Origin: Paraburkholderia fungorum
GTDB lineage: Bacteria > Pseudomonadota > Gammaproteobacteria > Burkholderiales > Burkholderiaceae
Length of the DNA stretch: 64,000 nt
Assembly: GCF_902833645.1 (NCBI RefSeq)
Contig: NZ_CADFGE010000001.1
Span: 62,001-126,000, forward strand
Direction: 5' to 3'
Under the pieces are notes generated by a model, which was given only the letters and a program-made list of their open reading frames with translations, did no database searches and was not told where the DNA came from. The position numbers and the translations under genes are program-made. Below are positions 8,058-17,075 of this stretch, one piece after another; within the stretch, counting starts at the first letter, position 1, and every line of letters starts with the position of its first letter.

Positions 8058-9377
8058 TCAGCCCGGCAAGCCAGGAATCTCAACGCCGAACGTTTGCAGG
8101 ATCAGCACGAGATTGAACGATAAGACGATGAATGCCGCCAGCGTAGCGATCACGGCAACGAGCGCGCGATTTCTATATGGGCCCATCACCTCCTTGCTAC
8201 AGGTGAACCATACCAGCACAGCCATCGGCAGCGGCAACGCGAGGCTCAATACAACCTGGCTGAGAACGAGCGCCTGAGTCGCATTGACCCCGAGCGACAC
8301 CACGACGAAACTCGGCACCATGGTGACGGCGCGGCGCAGCCATAACGGAATGCGAAAGCCCACGAACCCTTGCATGATCATCTGGCCCGCCATGGTACCA
8401 ACGACGGAACTCGAAATACCCGAAGCAATCAGCGACAGCAGGAAAATTCCTGCCGCGCCAATCCCTAATAGCGGCGCCAGTGTGTGATAGGCCGTTTCGA
8501 TTTCCGCCACGTCCGGGTGCCCGCTGTGAAATGCACCGGCGGCCATGATAACCATCGCCATATTGATAAGACCCGCAATGGTCAGCGCGATGACGACTTC
8601 GATATTCGAAAATTTCAGCAGCTTTGCCCGCTCGCTCTCCGTTCTTGCGGGTGCTCGACCTTGCGTGAGTCCGGAGTGCAGGAAAAGCGCGTGCGGCATC
8701 ACGGTTGCGCCGAAGATTCCCACTGCGATCGTCAGCGCGCTCGCGTCGGGCAACCGGGGGGAAAAGGTATGGGCGAGGACACTCGGCCACGCAACCGGCG
8801 TAATGAACAGCTCGGCGAGGTAGGACAAGCCAATGATGCCGACGAGTGCTCCGATCGCCAGTTCAAGCGGACGAAAGCCGGCGCTCTCAAACAACAGCAG
8901 CCCGTAGGTCACTATCGCCGTGACCACCATGCCGCCAAGCAACGGCATGTGAAACAGCAGCGACAGTCCGATTGCACCACCGAGAAATTCAGCCAGATCG
9001 GTTGCCATCGCGGCAATTTCGCTGACGCCCCACATGCCCAGCACGACAGGTTTCGGAAACCGTTCGCGGCACAGCTCCGCAAGGTTTCGCCCGGTGACGA
9101 TGCCGAGCTTCGCCGAGAGCGCCTGAAACTGCATCGCCACAAGGTTGGCCAACAGCACGACCCAGAGCAACGCGTAGCCGTATCTGGCGCCGGCTTGAAT
9201 ATTCGTCGCAAAGTTGCCCGGATCCATATAGGCAACCGAGACCACCACGGCCGGCCCGGCGAACGGCAGAAGCATCAGCGCACCGCCGCGGCGGCCTTCC
9301 AATACCGCTCTTACCGCAAGCGTGGTGCGCTCGGTTCTCGTCGCCGGTCTGGCTGCCTTATGAACGCGATCGTCCAA
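8058..9377 (-). CDS. mntH: Nramp-type divalent metal (Mn2+/Fe2+) transporter
   Basis: A 439-residue inner-membrane transporter with about eleven helices. The two Nramp metal-site motifs are present: D-P-G-N at residues 52-55 in TM1 and M-P-H-A in TM6 (GATVMPHALFLHSG). Bacterial Nramp proteins (MntH) import Mn2+ or Fe2+ with protons. A TetR regulator follows 35 bp downstream. No MntR or Fur box is obvious upstream. Assignment to Nramp is firm; the exact metal is by family. Confidence 0.9.
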   Translation of the reverse strand: MDDRVHKAARPATRTERTTLAVRAVLEGRRGGALMLLPFAGPAVVVSVAYMDPGNFATNIQAGARYGYALLWVVLLANLVAMQFQALSAKLGIVTGRNLAELCRERFPKPVVLGMWGVSEIAAMATDLAEFLGGAIGLSLLFHMPLLGGMVVTAIVTYGLLLFESAGFRPLELAIGALVGIIGLSYLAELFITPVAWPSVLAHTFSPRLPDASALTIAVGIFGATVMPHALFLHSGLTQGRAPARTESERAKLLKFSNIEVVIALTIAGLINMAMVIMAAGAFHSGHPDVAEIETAYHTLAPLLGIGAAGIFLLSLIASGISSSVVGTMAGQMIMQGFVGFRIPLWLRRAVTMVPSFVVVSLGVNATQALVLSQVVLSLALPLPMAVLVWFTCSKEVMGPYRNRALVAVIATLAAFIVLSFNLVLILQTFGVEIPGLPG

Positions 9378-9868
9378 GCTCTTGCTCCTTGCTCACGAGA
9401 CTGACAGGAGGGGCCGATTTACCACGCAGGCAGGCTTCACCGCACGGCAAGCACTGCCGACTGCCCAAAGACGCTTTGCCACCGCGGTGCAGTCGCCGCG
9501 TCCACATCGGACATAGTGATAAATGTACCGCAGAGTGCGATTGCTCACCCTGCTGCAAATTGGGTCCATGAATCCGGATGTCGTGGATCTGCGCGCCGAA
9601 GGCACGCTGGAGTGCCCGCTCCTGCGCGGGTTACCGCGTAATCGACCGGTTCGCCCGCGTCAGGAGTAATCTTCGGTACTGGACACGGAAGCGGGGCCAT
9701 AACCCGCCCCGCGATGGCGGTCTGAATTGTCCTGACGACCTGTCCAGAGGAAGGCCTCTTCAGTGCTGAAGTGCACGTCATGCCGGCAGCGGCGACTCCG
9801 TCCGGCGCGCCTCTTCGCGGATGAGGGCAATGCGGTCAGTCGACGATTTGACTTGAGGAGCCAGGCCA
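9378..9868. other. Divergent intergenic region between mntH and the nnrU-like gene
   Basis: About 490 bp without a convincing gene. It must contain the mntH promoter (minus) and the NnrU promoter (plus). A 7-bp stem GCGGGGC / GCCCCGC is visible near 9692-9713. A 33-codon frame from the ATG at 9568 has no ribosome site and no family resemblance, so I do not call it. Confidence 0.4.
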
Positions 9869-10561
9869 ATGGGAAGCACCAGCGCAGTTGCAGCGGCGGC
9901 AATCGCCTTCGTGGGAAGCCACTTTCTTCTGTCTCATCCTCTGCGCGGGCTTCTCGTCCGCGCAATCGGCGAAAAGGGGTTCCTCGGCGTCTATTCGCTG
10001 GTGGCATTCGCCACGTTCGGCTGGCTGATCGTGGCCTACGTGCACGCGCCCCTCACCGCGCCGTTATGGCTGGCAGGAGATGTGCTCTGGGGGGTGGCAA
10101 CCGTAGTGATGCTGATCGCGTCGATCCTGCTGATGGGCTCGCTGATCCGCAACCCGGCCATCCCCACCGGCGGCCAGCCCGGCCCGTTCCCGGAAACGCC
10201 GCGCGGCGTGTTCGCGATAACGCGCCATCCGATGATGTGGTCGTTCGCGCTTTGGGGGCTGTGCCACGCGGCGGTGTTCCCAGTGGCCAAGAGCCTCATC
10301 CTCGCGGCGGCTGTCGTCTTCCTCGCACTGGTTGGCGCTGCTTTGCAGGACCGGAAGAAGGAACGGCTCCAGCCCGATCTCTGGCCGGTATGGGAATCGA
10401 AGACGAGCTACCTGCCATTCGCGGCGATCGCCGGCGGCCGTGCGCAGTTGGGTGGATTCGGCTCGCACGCGCTGCTGGGCGGCCTCTTCGTCTGGCTCGT
10501 CGCCACCTGGGCGCATCGGCCGCTCACCGGTTGGGCCGCGGGCATCTGGCATTGGCTGTAG
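9869..10561 (+). CDS. NnrU-family membrane protein
   Basis: A 230-residue membrane protein with about six helices and NnrU signatures: FVGSHFLLSHPLRG at the N-terminus and the central RGVFAITRHPMMWSF, the methyltransferase-like RHP motif shared by NnrU and isoprenylcysteine methyltransferase-like proteins. A GAGGAG ribosome site precedes the start. NnrU was first linked to nitrite/nitric oxide reduction in alpha-proteobacteria, but no denitrification genes lie here and the biochemical role is unclear. Confidence 0.85.
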   Translation: MGSTSAVAAAAIAFVGSHFLLSHPLRGLLVRAIGEKGFLGVYSLVAFATFGWLIVAYVHAPLTAPLWLAGDVLWGVATVVMLIASILLMGSLIRNPAIPTGGQPGPFPETPRGVFAITRHPMMWSFALWGLCHAAVFPVAKSLILAAAVVFLALVGAALQDRKKERLQPDLWPVWESKTSYLPFAAIAGGRAQLGGFGSHALLGGLFVWLVATWAHRPLTGWAAGIWHWL

Positions 10562-10581
10562 CCGCGGCCCGGCTCCCGGGG

Positions 10582-10908
10582 TCAGACAGGGAGATAGCTG
10601 CAAACGTAGTCGAGCGTTTCGATCACGTCGATATCGAAGCGGCTCTTGCCGGGCACAGAAAATGACTCGCCCGCACCATACGTCTTCCACTCGTCGCTGC
10701 CTTCGAGGCGGATGCGGCACTGGCCGGCCTGCACTTCCATCAGTTCCGGTGCGTCGGTGCCGAAGTTGAGCGCGCCGGGCAGGATGACACCCAACGTCTT
10801 GCGCGTGCCGTCGGCAAAGAGAACCGTGTGCGAGACACACTTGCCGTCGAAGTAGACGTTGGCTCGTTTGATAACTGAAACCTGATCGAATTGCGTTGCG
10901 GCCGTCAT
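10582..10908 (-). CDS. ppnP: Pyrimidine/purine nucleoside phosphorylase (cupin)
   Basis: A 108-residue single-domain cupin of the PpnP (formerly UPF0345/DUF1255) family. Features are the N-terminal [17 protein letters not shown], then [17 protein letters not shown] and [17 protein letters not shown]. PpnP catalyses phosphorolysis of several nucleosides to base plus ribose-1-phosphate. The ATG at 10908 is chosen because family members start just before this block; an upstream in-frame extension to 11043 is unlike the family. Confidence 0.9.
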   Translation of the reverse strand: MTAATQFDQVSVIKRANVYFDGKCVSHTVLFADGTRKTLGVILPGALNFGTDAPELMEVQAGQCRIRLEGSDEWKTYGAGESFSVPGKSRFDIDVIETLDYVCSYLPV

Positions 10909-11128
10909 GGCGGTCTTCCTCTGGATCTTCGTGAATGGATGCGTTGGCGCCGCATGGCAGCATGCGGACGACAGCACGACAGGCAATCTGCGCGAATCGA
11001 TTCGTCTGCGCGGGCTTTCGGGTCGGCGCCAGCCCGCCATCATACAGGCGGCCGATGGCGCCGGTCAGCGTCCTGCATCGAACGGCGCCCCTGTTTCGAG
11101 CGACGCCGCACCGTGGTGGTCGTGGCGA

Positions 11129-11869
11129 TTAATCCGTGCGCCGCCAACGGCCGGATTCCGGGCACACCATGACCGGTTCGCCGTTCAACCGGACTTGCTC
11201 GGCATCCAGTCGCGACGCGGTCGAAGGGTCGACGTCGAAGGCAACATCGAGCACTTGCCCGACATGGGCATCTTCTATGGGCAGTTCCCACGTCAGAAAC
11301 ATCTGGACGTAATCCTGATCAGGCCTGAAGTCAGCCGCGTTGAAGCCACCACTGTGGCGCTGAATAACGCCATGAGGCTGGCATGTATCGAATATCACCG
11401 CCGTGCCGCGAGTCAGCGGAATGCGCAAGTCCAGAGAGGGGAAATGCACGTCCAGCCCCTTATCCTCGCTCAGGAAAAGATTGCAGAAGACAGCGCCGCC
11501 ATATTGCTCGCCGTCATGGTGGTATCGCGCGCCGCGGCAGGCCATCAGGGCGACATCGCTGGCGGCCAGTACCCCGGGCAGTCCAAGCGCGCCCGTCCAG
11601 TTGGACATGGACTGCACGCAGCGCGTGTAGTCCGGCCAGCGCATCCGCGCGCGCGCCAGAGGCATGACCTCGACGTCGCCAGGTTCGAGGACCACGCGCG
11701 ACGCTATCTCCCTGTCCCAATCGGCCAGCAGACGTGTGGGCAGCGCAGGCACCTCGACTATGCCGGTTCGCACGATGTCGCTCACACGCCGGCTGCGGAT
11801 AGTGTCGCCACTCCAGAAATAAGAGGTCAGCGTGTCCGGCGTGCGATTCGGTTGAGAGGAGCGATTCAT
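11129..11869 (-). CDS. 2-oxoglutarate/Fe(II)-dependent oxygenase
   Basis: A 246-residue protein with the double-stranded beta-helix iron site: H117-x-D119 in RYHHDGEQYGG and a distal H166 in TCQPHGVIQRH, followed by a basic residue that could bind 2-oxoglutarate. The start at 11869 (MNRSSQPNRT) is the last sensible ATG before the conserved region; a longer frame to 12127 carries low-complexity basic sequence. The substrate is unknown. It is transcribed away from the XRE-cupin regulator at 12133, a natural candidate controller. Confidence 0.7.
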   Translation of the reverse strand: MNRSSQPNRTPDTLTSYFWSGDTIRSRRVSDIVRTGIVEVPALPTRLLADWDREIASRVVLEPGDVEVMPLARARMRWPDYTRCVQSMSNWTGALGLPGVLAASDVALMACRGARYHHDGEQYGGAVFCNLFLSEDKGLDVHFPSLDLRIPLTRGTAVIFDTCQPHGVIQRHSGGFNAADFRPDQDYVQMFLTWELPIEDAHVGQVLDVAFDVDPSTASRLDAEQVRLNGEPVMVCPESGRWRRTD

Positions 11870-12008
11870 CCGAACGATTGTAACGATTCCGGTGGATCGC
11901 TTCGATCGCTGGGCGAAACGCCGGGTCAATACGTGGAAGCGCGATCTCACCCGGCGGCACAACGAGTCCAGAGCGGCAATCATGCTCCACACGGCTATCC
12001 TGTCCCTC

Positions 12009-12092
12009 GTTTCCGATGAGAAAGATTCGTGAACACTCATTGCCGAAGCACGTCCGGCTTGCACCATCGACTCAAATGTTATGATCGGAAAC
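12009..12092. promoter_or_regulatory. Widely spaced inverted repeat upstream of the XRE-cupin gene
   Basis: GTTTCCGAT at 12009-12017 and its exact complement ATCGGAAAC at 12084-12092 flank 66 bp in the divergent region between the oxygenase and the XRE-cupin regulator. Such spacing would suit two half-sites bridged by a looped repressor. This is a pattern only; no binding is known. Confidence 0.3.
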
Positions 12093-12132
12093 ATCTGACG
12101 CCTCACCAAGGCGCGCATTTGAGCCACACCCC

Positions 12133-12771
12133 ATGGACACCCACCTCACCAAACCCGCCGACCCCTCCACGACCGACCTCGGCCGCCGCGTCCGCGCCGC
12201 CCGCCAGGCCCAGGACTTGACGCTGGAAACCGCGAGCCGCCTGTGCGGCGTCTCCCGCTCCACGCTCTCCAAAGTCGAAAACGGCCTGATGTCCCCGACT
12301 TTCGACGTCCTGCAGAAAATCGTGCTCGGTCTGAAGATCGAGATTGGCGAACTGTTTGGCTCAACACCGAAGGTCAGCGCCAGCGGCCGTCGTGCATTGA
12401 CCCGCAAGAATGAAGGTCAGCGCCACGCGTACCGCGGCTATCAGATGGAATTACTCGCCACGGATCTGGCGCACAAAGCAATGTTGCCGTTCCGTATCCG
12501 CATTTCGGCACACACGCTGGACGCGTTCGATGACTGGGGCCGTCACGAAGGCGAAGAATTTCTGTACGTGATCAGCGGCAGCGTGTGCCTCTATTCCGAG
12601 CTGTACGCGCCGACGCATCTGAACGCCGGAGACAGCCTTTATTTCGACAGCCGCACGGGCCACGCCGCGGTCTCCACCAGCGAAGAAGACGCCGAAGTGT
12701 TGTGGATGGCAACCAGTGCCGATATTCCGCAGACTTCGGCCACGGCTACGGCAGAACCGGCGAAAAAATAA
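12133..12771 (+). CDS. XRE-family regulator with C-terminal cupin domain
   Basis: A 212-residue protein joining an N-terminal lambda-repressor-type HTH (about residues 17-70, LETASRLCGVSRSTLSKVEN) to a C-terminal cupin sensor (about residues 110-190, HEGEEFLYVISGSVCLY and SLYFDSRTGHAA). This architecture is common in regulators of amino acid, polyamine and aldehyde catabolism. It diverges from the 2OG oxygenase and converges on the YdiJ-like dehydrogenase gene. The effector is unknown. Confidence 0.85.
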   Translation: MDTHLTKPADPSTTDLGRRVRAARQAQDLTLETASRLCGVSRSTLSKVENGLMSPTFDVLQKIVLGLKIEIGELFGSTPKVSASGRRALTRKNEGQRHAYRGYQMELLATDLAHKAMLPFRIRISAHTLDAFDDWGRHEGEEFLYVISGSVCLYSELYAPTHLNAGDSLYFDSRTGHAAVSTSEEDAEVLWMATSADIPQTSATATAEPAKK

Positions 12772-12800
12772 CGAAGGCATTTGGCACGCGCGGCCGCACT

Positions 12801-15800
12801 TTAGCAACGCCCCGCCAACGCCCGCTGCGCCAGTTGCGCGATATGCATCGCATGTTGGCCCGTCCCCTGCTCGATCTGCTCTCGGCAACTGAAGCCGTTG
12901 GTCAGCACGATCGTTTCCGCATTCGCAGCTGCCGCGGCACGCACGGCGGGAAACAGCCGGTCTTCGCCGATCTTCTCCGATAGCGCGTGATGCTTGTCGT
13001 TAAAGCCGAACGAGCCCGCCATTCCGCAGCATCCGGTGTCGAGCAACTTCCATTTCACGCCGAGCTTGCCCAGCAGCGCGGCATCGCCTTGCATACCGAA
13101 CAGCGCCTTCTGATGGCAATGCCCGTGCACGATGACATCCGCGGCAAGCGTCGGCCATTCGAACGGCTGACGCGCGACGAAATCGGAGAACAGGAAAGTT
13201 TGCGCCGACAGTTGTTTCGCTAATGCATGACCGGGAAGCTGCTTTAGCAACTCGTCCTTGAACACCGATAAACAACCGGGCTCAAGACCGACCAACGGCA
13301 CGCCCGCGGCAATATCGTCGCCGAGGTCGTCAAGAATCGTGGTCAGCAACTCACGCGCACGGTCGAGCAAACCGAAGTCATAGAGCGGACGCCCACAACA
13401 CAAACGCTTCTTCGGCAGCACGACGTGCCAGCCCATTTGCGTCAGCACATCGGCAGCGGCCTGCGCGATCTCGGGCGTGAAGTGGTCATTGAAGGTATCG
13501 ACCCACAGAATGACTTTCTTGACCCCACGATCAGCACGAACGTCGCCCACGGTCTGGAGCGATCGCCGCGCAATCTGCCGGTAAGTCCGCACGGCAAACT
13601 TCGGCAATTCCCGCGCTTGCGCGACCCCGGCAGCCCATTTCCCGAGCGCAGCCAGGCCCGGCGCCGAAGTCATGAAGTTCGTCAGCCTCGGAAACCGTGC
13701 CGCCCACGGCGCCCATTCGCCGATCCGCCCCATGAACCACGCCTCGCGCGGCCGACGATTCGTCTCGTAGTAATGCGAAAGAAACTCCGCTTTGTACGAA
13801 GCCATATCCGTGTGCGTCGGGCAATCGGATTTGCAGCCCTTGCACGCGAGGCAGGTATCGAGCGCCGCCTTCACTTCGCGGCTTTGCCAGCCGTCGGCGA
13901 TCACATCGCCTTGCAGCATTTCCCAGAACAGATGCGCGCGGCCACGTGTCGAGAATTGCTCTTCGCGTGTTGCTCGATAGCTCGGGCACATCGTGCCGCC
14001 TTCGAGCGAACGGCACTTGCCCATGCCGATGCATCGTTCGATCTCGCGCTGAAAGCCGTCGCCTTGCTGACTGGCGAACGTAAGCTTTGTTTGCAGAGTC
14101 ACCGGTTTGTACGCGGGACCCATGCGCAGATTTTCGTCGACGCGATATGCATGCACGACCTTGCCCGGATTCAATCGATTGGCCGGATCCCAGATCGCCT
14201 TGAACTGCTCCATGGCCTGCATCAGTTCAGGGCCGTACATGATCGGCAGAAACTCGGCCTTGGCCTGACCGTCGCCGTGTTCGCCCGACAGCGAGCCACC
14301 GAACTCGACCACCAGTTGTGCCGCTTCGCGCAGAAACTTGCGCCACGTCGCGACGCCTTCCACGCTGCGCAGATCGAAGGTAATGCGTGCGTGCACGCAG
14401 CCGTCGCCGAAATGGCCGTACAGACTCGTCTCGTAGCCGTAACGATCCACCAGTGCCTGAAACGCGCGCAGATAGTCGCCGAGACGCAACGGATCGACCG
14501 CCGCATCTTCCCAGCCGACCACCGGATCGGGCGTGCCGGCATCCACCGACAAGGCCACCGCCGACGCCCCGGTCTCGCGAATCGACCACACCTTTGCCTG
14601 CAATGCGCGATCCTCGACGAGCATCGCCGACACATTCGGTCCCGCTTCGCCCGACGAAAAGTACGCCGCGGCGGTTTGCGCCTGACGTACCGCATCGTCT
14701 TGCGTATCGGCGCCAAATTCGAGTACGACCCATGCATCGCCTTCCGGCAGCAACGCAATCTCGTCCTTCTTCAAACCCCGCGCCTGCAGGCCGCGGATGA
14801 TCGCGCGGTCGAGCCCCTCGATCGCGATTGGCCCGCAGCGCATGAAATGCGGCACGGCATCCGCGGCGGTATAGATATCGGTGAAGCCGACCACGACAAT
14901 CACGCGTTTCGCCGGACTCTTCACGAGCCGCACTTTCGCCTGCAAGGTCACGGCGCACGTGCCCTCGGTGCCGACTAGCGCACGCGCGACGTTAAAGCCG
15001 TTTTCCGGCAGCAGTTGATCGAGATTGAAGCCCGACACGCGCCGCTTGATCTGCGGGAATTTTGCGCGGATCTGATCGGCGTAGGTGTCGCGCAGTTGCT
15101 TGAGCGCAGCGTAAATTTCACCCTGGCGACCGCCCGCCTCAATGATGCGGTCGAGTTCGTCGTCCGGCGTCGGGCCGACCCAGAAGCGCGCACCATCGAA
15201 AGTCGCGATTTCCAGCGCCTCGACGTTCTCGACCGTCTTGCCGGCCATCACCGAATGCGCGCCGCACGAGTTGTTGGCGATCATGCCGCCTAGCGTGCAG
15301 CGGCTGTGCGTTGCGGGATCGGGTGCGAACGTCAGGCCATGCTGTTCCGCGGCGTCGCGCAAGGTATCGCACACCACGCCCGGTTCGACGAGTGCGATCC
15401 CCGCGACCGGATCGACCGACACGACGCGGTTCACATACTTGCTTGCGTCGGCCACCACCGCGACGTTCACGCATTGGCCGTTCTGCGACGTGCCGCCGCC
15501 GCGCGGCAGGAAAGGCACGTCATGGCGACGGCAGGCAGCCAGCGTTTCCAGCAGATCGTCGACATCCGACGGCACGACCACGGCGAGCGGAACTTGCCGA
15601 TAGTTCGACGCATCCGACGCATACAGCGCTTTCGAGCCGTGATCGAAGCGCACTTCGCCGCGCACATTGCGACGCAGGTCGGCTTCGAGCGCCTGCATCA
15701 CAGTGGCAGTGCCCTGAAACGGCGTTGCAACGCGCGGCGCTTTCAACGCGCTGTCAGCTGCGGCACGCAACGAAGCATTCACGCCCGCGCCCTGCTCTTC

Positions 15801-15830
15801 ATCCAATGACGTTCCCACCGCGTCCCTCAC
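12801..15830 (-). CDS. ydiJ: YdiJ-like FAD-binding and Fe-S-binding dehydrogenase (probable D-2-hydroxyglutarate dehydrogenase)
   Basis: A 1009-residue fusion close to the length of E. coli YdiJ. The N-terminal half is a PCMH-type FAD domain (VPFLPRGGGTSQNG and THSRCTLGGMIANNSCGAHS) followed by the FAD-oxidase C-terminal domain (LYGHFGDGCVHARITFD). The C-terminal half has a ferredoxin-like part with CIGMGKC and CLACKGCKSDCP clusters, and two CCG blocks (RLCCGRPLYD and DTGCCGMAGSFG). YdiJ oxidises D-2-hydroxyglutarate to 2-oxoglutarate and passes electrons onward. The DUF1338 gene lies 40 bp upstream on the same strand and could make that substrate. Confidence 0.85.
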   Translation of the reverse strand: MRDAVGTSLDEEQGAGVNASLRAAADSALKAPRVATPFQGTATVMQALEADLRRNVRGEVRFDHGSKALYASDASNYRQVPLAVVVPSDVDDLLETLAACRRHDVPFLPRGGGTSQNGQCVNVAVVADASKYVNRVVSVDPVAGIALVEPGVVCDTLRDAAEQHGLTFAPDPATHSRCTLGGMIANNSCGAHSVMAGKTVENVEALEIATFDGARFWVGPTPDDELDRIIEAGGRQGEIYAALKQLRDTYADQIRAKFPQIKRRVSGFNLDQLLPENGFNVARALVGTEGTCAVTLQAKVRLVKSPAKRVIVVVGFTDIYTAADAVPHFMRCGPIAIEGLDRAIIRGLQARGLKKDEIALLPEGDAWVVLEFGADTQDDAVRQAQTAAAYFSSGEAGPNVSAMLVEDRALQAKVWSIRETGASAVALSVDAGTPDPVVGWEDAAVDPLRLGDYLRAFQALVDRYGYETSLYGHFGDGCVHARITFDLRSVEGVATWRKFLREAAQLVVEFGGSLSGEHGDGQAKAEFLPIMYGPELMQAMEQFKAIWDPANRLNPGKVVHAYRVDENLRMGPAYKPVTLQTKLTFASQQGDGFQREIERCIGMGKCRSLEGGTMCPSYRATREEQFSTRGRAHLFWEMLQGDVIADGWQSREVKAALDTCLACKGCKSDCPTHTDMASYKAEFLSHYYETNRRPREAWFMGRIGEWAPWAARFPRLTNFMTSAPGLAALGKWAAGVAQARELPKFAVRTYRQIARRSLQTVGDVRADRGVKKVILWVDTFNDHFTPEIAQAAADVLTQMGWHVVLPKKRLCCGRPLYDFGLLDRARELLTTILDDLGDDIAAGVPLVGLEPGCLSVFKDELLKQLPGHALAKQLSAQTFLFSDFVARQPFEWPTLAADVIVHGHCHQKALFGMQGDAALLGKLGVKWKLLDTGCCGMAGSFGFNDKHHALSEKIGEDRLFPAVRAAAAANAETIVLTNGFSCREQIEQGTGQHAMHIAQLAQRALAGRC

Positions 15831-15870
15831 GTCTCGTGTCCAACGCCCGCGCCATGATCCAAACTGCGCA

Positions 15871-16908
15871 TCACGCAGCCTGGCTCGCGGTCATCTTGAA
15901 GATGCCCTGCGCGTTGCCCGCGTCGAAACGCAGGTCCGTTTCCCAGCGGCGCGCGTCCTGGTCGAAAGTCCGTTTGCGCGTGATGAACTCGTAGAACGAG
16001 CCCGGCACCTCGCGCGTCACGATGCTGCCGTCGGCCGCACGGAATTCGCGCCGCACGACATCCGCGCGGTACGCGGTCTGAAACACGCGGCCCGAGCGCG
16101 AACGCTCGACTTCCGGCTTCATCGGCCGCCCCTTCGCCTTCTCCTCATCGGACAGCTTGAACACGTCCGCGACGCGATCGGTAGCGTGATTGAAAGCGTT
16201 GCCTTCGGTCGCGATCCACGCCATTTCCGCCGACTCGTTCAACAATACTGCGTAATCGGCTTCGCGTGGCATCTCATGCTGACGTGCGAACGCGCCGACG
16301 ATCACCGGCAGCAGCGCATGGGCCGCCTCCAGCGGCAGCACGCCTTCGCGTTCGAGCTCCCACAACTGGCCGGCCGCTTGCGGCGTCAGCGGATCGCGCG
16401 AAGTGCCGATCACGTTCGTCACGGCCTGCTGGAATGCCGTCGAAAATCGCTCGGGATGCAATTCGCTGACGAAGAACTGCGCGATTTCATCGGGCGCGTC
16501 GTCATGCGCCCAGGCACGGCCCGTCATACCGAGACGGTCGAGCGGGTAGCGGCCATTGATGCTGAAACCAAGCGGCCGCAGGATGCGTGCGAAAGCCGCC
16601 TCGCCAGGCGGCAACGCACCGCTGGCGGCCCAGCGCACGGTGCGCAACGCGCCGTGGTCGAAATAGACGCTGCCGCCGGCGGCAGTCGTTTCCTCGGTGT
16701 AGCGGCGGCCATTTGCCGAACGCCCCAGCAAATCCTCAAACAGCGCCATGTTCATCGCCTGCGCCATCTCGGCGCGTGTGACAGTGCCGTCCTCCCATTC
16801 ATTGAGAATCCGCGGATGATTCAACGTGGCGAACAGCCTCGCGGTTTTCTCGGCGCCGAGCAGTTTCAGCAGCAGTTGTTCGACATTCGCATTCTTGATG
16901 TTTCGCAT
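15871..16908 (-). CDS. DUF1338-family 2-oxoadipate dioxygenase/decarboxylase-like enzyme
   Basis: A 345-residue DUF1338 protein (start taken at the ATG at 16908; an in-frame TTG lies 15 bp upstream). Candidate Fe(II) ligands and the substrate arginine are visible: H85-x-x-x-R89 in YFDHGALRTV, H241 in GNAFNHATDR and E307 in GSFYEFITRKR. The Pseudomonas putida homologue HglS converts 2-oxoadipate to D-2-hydroxyglutarate in lysine catabolism. The gene directly downstream is YdiJ-like, which would oxidise that product, so the pair makes a coherent two-step route to 2-oxoglutarate. This member is shorter than HglS, so its substrate is inferred. Confidence 0.8.
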   Translation of the reverse strand: MRNIKNANVEQLLLKLLGAEKTARLFATLNHPRILNEWEDGTVTRAEMAQAMNMALFEDLLGRSANGRRYTEETTAAGGSVYFDHGALRTVRWAASGALPPGEAAFARILRPLGFSINGRYPLDRLGMTGRAWAHDDAPDEIAQFFVSELHPERFSTAFQQAVTNVIGTSRDPLTPQAAGQLWELEREGVLPLEAAHALLPVIVGAFARQHEMPREADYAVLLNESAEMAWIATEGNAFNHATDRVADVFKLSDEEKAKGRPMKPEVERSRSGRVFQTAYRADVVRREFRAADGSIVTREVPGSFYEFITRKRTFDQDARRWETDLRFDAGNAQGIFKMTASQAA

Positions 16909-17075
16909 ATCGGTTCCGGGCAAGGTGCGGTGAAACGCTTTCGCGTGCCTGAAAACGCTCTGTCGGCACGGCTTCAGGACGCAAACGCGGCATCGTTGGA
17001 TGCGAGATTATTCAAATCCGCGGCGCTGCCGTAAAGCGAGATAAAATCGCCACTTGATGCGTTTTTGGAATCAAT

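Noticed and set aside
9378..9620. A manganese (yybP-ykoY) riboswitch upstream of mntH
   Set aside because: The leader has some G-rich stretches (TTTGGGCAGTCGGC on the minus strand), but I could not find the conserved GGGGAGTAG and second-arm motifs in the right order. A covariance search would be decisive.
9545..9781. Short open frames in the mntH-nnrU gap
   Set aside because: No ribosome sites, no recognisable motif and mutually overlapping frames.
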